A stretch of DNA of 64,000 nucleotides from Marsupella aquatica. Lineage: Eukaryota > Marchantiophyta. Positions 57,260-64,000 of this stretch are shown here, piece by piece. The notes under the pieces were generated by a model. The model did not search any database. It was not told the DNA's origin and was given only the letters and a program-made list of their open reading frames with translations. The translations under genes were made by a program, and so were the position numbers. The stretch lies in the NCBI GenBank assembly GCA_973895155.1, contig OZ316891.1:10416001-10480000 (forward strand). Reading direction: 5' to 3'. Every line of letters starts with the position of its first letter. The stretch's first letter is position 1.

Positions 57260-58764
57260 ACGCACAGGTATTGAGTTAGAATACGATGAAGGAATCTCTC
57301 AAGTCTCTTTGTGATTCAGAAGGAATATCTCAAGTCTCTTTGTGATTCAAACACATGCGCTTTTCTATTGACATTGCTGGTTGTAGCTCTCAGCTAGTGT
57401 GCACATGTTGTTGCGGATGACTGAGAAGTTCAGGTTTTTGTTGTTACTCCTTGTCTGCAGCCTTTGAATGAATTATCTTTACATTTTGTCAAGACCAATT
57501 GTAATTCAGTCTTTCAACTATGGTGCCGTCTTGTGTTGAATTACCAGATAGCAGTTACATGATCTGGTGTGAATGAGCGAAGGTATGGGATACCCCGGGT
57601 TTTATACTCACTCTGGGGCATCATAGCCTTGCAACTGGAAGTTACAGCAGACTCATCCGCCTGGAGCTGATCATTGAAGAAAATTGAGAACTGCTGCAAC
57701 TTGACTTAGTGCAGGACACTTGTCAGATCGCAGAACTGCAGTCATGGAAGAAAAATTTTCACATCTGTCATTGTTGCAAAATTACAGATCACTAAGTCTG
57801 CGCGAAGACTTGGCAGTTACGGTCGTTAGAGATGAAACAGCTTCAGGCATAATTATGGGCGACTCTGTATGAGTGATTTGTCTCCTGTTTCTTTTCCCCA
57901 TTTGATCGCTTCTTCTCATAATTATACTAAACGGAGGACCCAACAACAAATACTCATCACGAAGGCAGCAGTAGTCTGCATCTCCAAACGAGTCCTGCTC
58001 ATACAACCAAACACAGTCCCAAAGATTCTTTCTTCGCAGTTTTCTACTGCAAGCGCCATAATCTGTGACGTCTTATGATTACATGAAAACGGACAAACTT
58101 CGCATGAACCCAACGATGAAAAACAATTAATCCTCCGATGCATGGTGACACTATCGGAGACGACACTCTGAATTCCAAGTTCTTACTTGTTTGGAGTCGG
58201 CAGATGTAGAGGGACCAATCGTGCATCAGTTCACTCTCCCTAAGAAAGAGATCTGTATATCACAAGGATATCTCAAAATGATGTGTCTGAGGGCTTCAAC
58301 AGTACTTCCGACTTTTGCAATCCCATCAATCTACCCTGAGTAGGTCAATTAAGTTGAACTCCTTAAAAATCTGTGCACCGTACATACAGTAAGTCCAAAT
58401 ACGAAGGAAGCAATTGTTGGACCTACAATTCTCCGCTAGCAAGTTCGGGTGGAAAGGCCACATCGCGATGTTTGCCTAACCCCCAGTTCAGTGCATCTTG
58501 TAAGAGAATGCCCAGTACTTCCACAGAACGTATCACACATGTTTGAAGACTCGGATTGGTGTACTTTCCCAATCTCCAGTCCTTGTCAGCAATAAGTCGA
58601 GGAGCAGGTTCGTCCAGTCCCTCTGCAGCCGAAAAAGAAACGAATCAGAACTCACAAAGAACTTGACGTACCTCGTTCATTTGCAAAAAGGCGTTCGCTC
58701 TGAGCTTCATGCTGTAGCTAAAGTCGTTCCAGAATCACAGCTTTTTTCTTTCAATCCATTTCTT
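57260..58764. other. Stretch downstream of the SFR2-like gene
   Basis: No coding motif is seen. It should contain the 3' UTR and polyadenylation site of the - strand gene that ends at 58765. Confidence 0.4.
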
Positions 58765-61700
58765 TTACAAGTAGGGTGAATCCCGTGAATGAAGTATACC
58801 AGCCCACATTCGACCGTGACCATCAGCCGCTCTACAGAAAGGGCGAACTCCATCTTTGCTCACAGCAGCTAGTACAGAGGCCCACTGCTCTTCCCTTTGA
58901 GAAGCTGTGATAACTCCGGTCGAGCACACCTGGGAAAAATGAAATGCACTCTTTCAGGCTGGATTTGACTAAAACAGAGAAAGTTAATCCAGGTGGTGCC
59001 AAAACAACGCGTAATTATGAACTGAAGAACAGACCTGTTGGTAAAGGTAATACGAAGGACGAGGAATACGAGTAAGGTTGTCTGCTCGATCAACATCGAC
59101 CAAGCCAAACTTTGGACAATACCCATCGGCCCACTCCCAATTGTCAGAAATGGTCCACTCCACGTAGCCATCGACCGGAACGCCCTGATCACAAAAATCA
59201 ACAATTTCAAACTGACCATCACAAAGACGACGGTTTGCTGGAAAGACGACCGGATAACTTTAGTGCAGAAAAGGAAGGGCAAAAACTCTAGTATATTCCT
59301 TGCCAACCTTTTTGCGAGCTGCGTTCACCGCCAGAAGGTGCTCCAGAAGGTAGGGTCTGCGCAACAAGTCTGCCTCGTCCGCAAAACCGTTCTCTGTGAC
59401 GATGTACCGAAGATTTGGTTGGGTTTTCAGGTAGCGCTGGTGGAACGTCATTAGAACGTTGAAAAGTCCATCTGGATACACCCCCCGGCCAGCCTCACTA
59501 TACTCTTCGTCCGGCACCAGCATCAAGCCAGCCGTCGATAAAATCTCCTGTCCAACGAGAAACATTAGTTAATGTTCATCCTGCATCACAGTTGCCCAGG
59601 TTCTTGCTGCCTATATTTGGAACCACAGAGCCCAAACTTTCGAAAGAGGGCAGCAATTAGATGTCCATGTTGTACTACCTGTCCGTAATAGTTGATACCA
59701 CAGAAATCCAGATGGGATTGAATGTCATCAATCCACTGAAACTCTGTCAACCATCTTGAGACGAGTACTACAGGAATGTCCAGGAGCCCATAAGGATTGA
59801 TCACTCCAACATGGTGAGCAACTCCTACTACTGCATTGGAATCCCTGCAATTGCGAGGACGTCTCATGACATTAACGAGAGCGATCGCATGAAAGTTCTT
59901 ATATGTTCATGAGAAGTGCGCGAACAGCACGCAAAAGCAAAATCCCAAGAGTAGAACGGCTACCAGTTCAAACGGGGAATCTTGAACTAGGAAGTATAAC
60001 ATACCCCTTATGGAGAGCTTCATAGGTATTTTTGTGAGCCTCACTGATTGCAGCCATTGCTTTGCCATATGCCCCAAACGGAGTGAAGCAAACGAGAGAG
60101 TCGAGAAGGGAAGGCTTTCCCCCGGGAGGCCATGTCATCGAGCATTCAGTAAGAATCACAAAGATGTGGGGTTCGTTGAAAGTGATCCAATAGTCAACAT
60201 ACTCTCCGAACTCATTCTGAGCAAACCTGAATCATCCAATAATCATTTAGAAGATACTCCTCATTGTGCGGCAATCTCTGAACAGCTCAGACGCTCACTC
60301 ATGTGCACATTGGAAAAGCCACTCGTGGCTCAAAGTACGAAAGAGTGACATACCAACTGAAGCGAGGTTGCAATTCCACAGACCTCTATTCTTGTCTTCA
60401 AGTGCGTAATTTCAGGGATACAACAAAAACGTGAAGTGCCTTCACAAATACATATTCCCAGTCCAAGTAAGGCGGGTCCTAAATGCAGATAAAATGCATG
60501 CAAATAAAATTCTTATTTTGTCAAAAGTTATAGCATAAGACTCATATACTCTTCCCACCCACTTTGCAAAATCTGTGAAGTAGGCGACAGTCCGAGGCTC
60601 GGTCCATCCGCCATACAAAAGTGCCCATTTTGGAATTGAATGGTGAAATAGAGTCAGCATAACTTTCATCCCCCGATCTCGAATGGCTTGAAGAATGCCC
60701 TTGTAGTGATCCACTGCGCTTCGATCAGCCTGCAGGAGCAATCAAAGTCACATATATAATCGACACCCCGAGCTGAAGATTTACCGTCCAGTAGCCAGGT
60801 TTACCATCGAGCAGTCACAGCTGTAAATGCCCAATTATAAGCTTCTGGATTACCTCTTCCAACTAGAATCAGGATGAATAAATACTCTGCTAATTGCAAC
60901 CCGTAACGTTAGCATTAATACTAATCCGAACTCTTCAACTATTGTTTTTCGTAGGTCATTCCCAATTGAAACATATCAGCAGAGGGTTCTGCGGATCTCA
61001 TCGTCATGTTTCAGAACTCAAGGCCCAACTTCGTTTGCACATAGCAGCTTAGATGGGAGGTATTGTACCGCTTGTTCGGTGCCTTTTGTGGGTTCCTCGG
61101 GTACAAGGCGGCCCCAATCTATGCCCAAGCGAAAAACTGTAACGCCTGCCTCCTTGGCTAAGTCGAGCTCGATCTCTGACTCTGTCCAGAACCGCAAACG
61201 CTGATCGGGAATGGGTACATTCTGCCACGCTCGTACCTGTCCTGCATACAGCACGACCCATGAAAGCTGGTCAACTTCGAACCTTCCGAGGCATTCGGCA
61301 AGATCACACAGACGGAACATGATGCCGTCGGGAAATTCCCACAAAAAGTACTTCGTCTGAAACATCAACTTCTTAACCTTTTTGAAAGCTATATCCTAGA
61401 ATTTGAGACATGGGCCCTTATACACAGGTCAATCAGTTCACTGCATTACCGGGTAGTTACCATCATGGCCCCTGGCAAATTCTAGCCATGTATCGTTCAA
61501 ATCGTCTTCCACATGTGCGGGTGCTGTTGCCAGACCGAAGAAAAAATTATTCGAACAACTACCTGTTCATCACAATGCGCTTGAAGGTTATACAACAGAC
61601 GAAAGAAAGTTGTGATTTGAGTTCTCCAAAGCTTTCTTCTACGAGAATTCTACAAGGACACGAACGAGAGACAGATTTCACTGACCCCCATGACAAGACT

Positions 61701-62619
61701 CCTAGAAGACCGTCTAGGATCGGTTTACAAGTCAGGAAAGTCACTGCAGAGTGGATTTGACTTAATCATTCTCAAGTTTTACTAGCCATTACTTGATTCA
61801 AAACCAGCTTTAAAGGCAAAAGAAATGAGACCGACGTCTGCTAATTTCACGACAATTTCTACAGGAAATGTCCAAGCAAATCTTGATTTCAATCGATACA
61901 GGTTCCAGTTCAGGAGCGTTCCCGCAAAGACCATTAATCTACTCATCTGAAGTCAGGTCCATTTGAGTAGCAAAGACGTTTCAACCACTCTAGAAGCACA
62001 CGAAATGGAAGGACATCGTACACCTTAACTTGAATCCTCGACGGGAACTGATGGTTTTGCTAAGAACAGATTTCCAATACGGCGAACTAAATGGGGCGGA
62101 AACTAGTTCACCCAACCGAAGGTCCGTTCCGGTTTAAACAGAGATTGGTTAAAGAAACATTTGAGAAGCACGAGATGGACACTTTAATAATCGCTCCTAA
62201 TCTCCCCTAAAATTTTAAAAACGGGGCTGAGGATACAACGATTCGACTGAGACCGAGTTTCCAATTCAGTTGAGTTCTCAAGGAGATGAATCGCTGAACT
62301 CAATGTATAGGCCAAAGGGCCTAACGGAAGCAATGAAATGTGGGCCATAGAGCAAGCAAGATTCTGGCAAAAGTACACTCCATTCAAAGGAAAAGACGGG
62401 ACAACTAAATCAAGAAAACAAATTATCCCGACCTGGCTCGGCGTCAGCTGGACACGGTGGAGAGAGACTAAAATCCGCCAAAACGTCATCGTCCGTTGAG
62501 CTCAAACCGCCCAGGGCATGATGCCAGTGCAAGACAGGCAGCAGCGCAATACAAATTCCAATGTAAGCGACCACTACCGCTCCTCCTACCGCGGCCACTT
62601 TCGGTACGCTTATCGCCAT
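58765..62619 (-). CDS. SFR2: SFR2-like galactolipid:galactolipid galactosyltransferase (GH1 family)
   Basis: Exons by splice signals: 62619-62433, 61356-61069, 60729-60550, 60216-60005, 59844-59679, 59547-59308, 59184-59035 and 58929-58765; exons 2-8 join in phase. The N-terminus (MAISVPKVAAVGGAVVVAYIG) is a membrane helix, as in SFR2. GH1 landmarks: FWTESEIELDLAKEAGVTVF and RLVPEEPTKG, MKVMLTLFHHSIPKWA, the acid/base Glu in WITFNEPH, VGVAHHVGV, FCGINYYGQ, the nucleophile Glu in YIVTENGFADE and WTISDNWEWADGYCPKFG. The EPTKG stretch, LTLFHHS and VAHHV mark SFR2 rather than ordinary beta-glucosidase. SFR2 sits in the chloroplast outer envelope and moves galactose between galactolipids during freezing or salt stress. 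The exon 1-2 join is out of phase, so one boundary is wrong, and the C-terminus ends early (SRDSPYL). Confidence 0.85.
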
Positions 62620-62639
62620 GACTTCTCGGTCACTCAATA

Positions 62640-64000
62640 AAGCAGCCGTGCCTCGTCCTCAGCGCCAGAATCATCCGCCTTTCACGAAAGAATCGATTCG
62701 AAAATCGAGCTTTGGAGGTCTCAAGAAAAGCTTCCGATCAGCAAAAGGAGCAATACACACAAGCCATGCGTCCGAGTCCGGATTTATTCGGCAGAGAGCT
62801 CCACCTTGACCCAGAAAACGTTTTGGGGACTGATCATCATCACCGTCACCGTCATCGTGGCCGAGAGGCTTTCTTTCTTTCCCGGACCCAGCTGCACATC
62901 CACTCTCGAGGCTCGAACGAAAACTCTATCCAAACTTCTGCCGACATTTTCCATGACGGTACGTGTCCCGTCGCGAGCAAAGCAACCGTCACCGAGAGCC
63001 TTAGCCGAAGCGCTAGCTCGACCAAGAGATGTCGGGCAGCGCAGAATTCGACAGAGTGATCACCGATATCAAGCATTCCGTTCATTCTGCTACACGCGGC
63101 GAAGGCATGCGCCATGCGCCATGGGCCGTGCTTGCACGTCAGGGATTTGTGAGCTCACTGCCATTTGTGAGCTCACGCTGAACGAACAAGGAACAGAGGG
63201 GGGGGGCTGATTGCGTTCTTCCTCAACAAGTGGAGTTGGAGAGTTAAATGCCGGTGCCTTCAATAATAAGACTGTGAGGGAGTCTTAAAGCTTCAAATTT
63301 GATAGAATTATTGTGGTTAAGGTTGTGGACTACCAAATTTCTAATCCATAAATTTTAACATATGACTGAGTTTTTTGCCTTAAACCATAATTTTGACATG
63401 TGACTAGTGTTTTTTGCCTTAAATTAAATATTTCCTTAAAGATCAAAGATGGGGCATATGTCATGACCATAAGTCACTCTAGAGGCTAACATGACCATGA
63501 GTTTAGAGGAGTCCTATGTCATGACCATAAGTCACTGTAGAGGCTAACATGACCATAAATCAGTGTAGAGGCTAGTGAAAAACATACCTAACACTGTGAA
63601 AAAGCCTAAACCTTACCTAACACTTTGAATAAGTTATGGCCAAAAGTCATCATCTGAAACTTTGAAACTTTGAGGGCCATATTGTAATTGATGGTGAGCA
63701 TCAGTGTTATCAGTGGCAAGGCAGTTAGGGCCAATTCAGGAGGACTTGTTTACCCATTGATATAATTTATTGTGGCCAAATCCTGATTGTAGATCCAGCC
63801 ATGGTAAACTTAGGTTGACCTTGGTTCAAAGTATTCACGAGCTAAGTGAGTTTCTAGATAGAACAAATTAAAGGCCATCCTTCTGCCATGCCCATACAGG
63901 ACGCAACTACCAGGAACTCAGGGATGCACATCATCTTAGTCCTTATAGGTAACAATTTAAACTCATCAAATGGTCACTTTCCAACCTTTTCTAGCAAATT
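62640..64000. other. Upstream region of the SFR2-like gene
   Basis: This should hold the promoter of the - strand gene. ORFs at 62,618-63,210 on + lack motifs and mostly begin at TTG. Beyond 63.2 kb the DNA is AT-rich with short direct repeats. Confidence 0.4.
63453..63575. repeat. Short tandem repeat with ATGTCATGACCATAAGTCAC
   Basis: The phrase TATGTCATGACCATAAGTCA then TAGAGGCTAACATGACCAT occurs at 63,456 and 63,513, with a partial third unit. A related direct repeat of GTTTTTTGCCTTAAA lies at 63,371 and 63,408. Confidence 0.8.

Noticed and set aside
62806-63210. 134-codon + strand ORF with a hydrophobic start
   Set aside because: It begins at TTG, not ATG, has no motif, and overlaps other frames upstream of the SFR2-like gene.

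Overview
The window is nuclear DNA from a land plant with a large, repeat-rich genome. The plant call rests on an intron-rich SFR2-type galactolipid galactosyltransferase gene (58.8-62.6 kb), a mitoferrin-like carrier remnant close to the plastid MFL1 type, a Ty1/copia element with a plant-type primer binding site, and a TTTAGGG-type telomere motif at 39.3 kb. Abundant DUF7869 and MULE relics would fit a seedless plant (lycophyte, fern or bryophyte), but the species cannot be decided from this sequence. Intact host genes are few; most of the window is transposons and their debris.

Region 1 (1-9.75 kb) is the right-hand part of a large DNA transposon. On the + strand it carries a permuted amino-DNA-methyltransferase, apparently fused to a C48/Ulp1-like SUMO-protease domain. 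Convergent on the - strand lies a degraded DUF7869-type transposase gene. The methyltransferase gene has been hit by two short elements of one TIR family (8-bp target duplications). One of its introns holds eight exact 90-bp units, each with the palindrome TGGGATACGGCGTATCCCA. Related palindromes recur at 8.1-9.7 kb.

Region 2 (about 9.8-19.4 kb) is a second, distinct transposon: a MULE-like DDE transposase on - and, divergently on +, a ParB-like domain fused to another permuted methyltransferase. Its non-coding parts hold at least 13 copies of a different palindrome, TAGCGCCTGGCGCTA. A third ParB/MTase fragment (40.35 kb) lies near a third palindrome type (TCTCAGAGAGGGTCTCTGAG) at 38.8-39.2 kb. 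The recurring pattern of methyltransferase, transposase and a private family of dispersed palindromes is the most interesting feature of the window.

Region 3 (19.7-37 kb) contains two copies of a SPRY-domain gene unit, a GC-rich non-coding repeat and a young full-length Ty1/copia element (24,992-30,611; 243-bp LTRs differing at two positions; TSD CAGGT). This element carries an antisense ORF with an RNase H1-type hybrid-binding domain between pol and the 3' LTR. An ankyrin-repeat pseudogene and a LINE reverse-transcriptase scrap follow.

Region 4 (37-55 kb) holds two FCP1/NLI-phosphatase-like pseudogenes, the third methyltransferase-element remnant, copia LTR relics, short tandem repeats, a third SPRY copy joined to a truncated mitoferrin-like pseudogene, and a second copy of the GC-rich repeat. 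Region 5 (55-64 kb) is mainly non-coding around the SFR2-like gene, which is encoded on the - strand in about eight exons.
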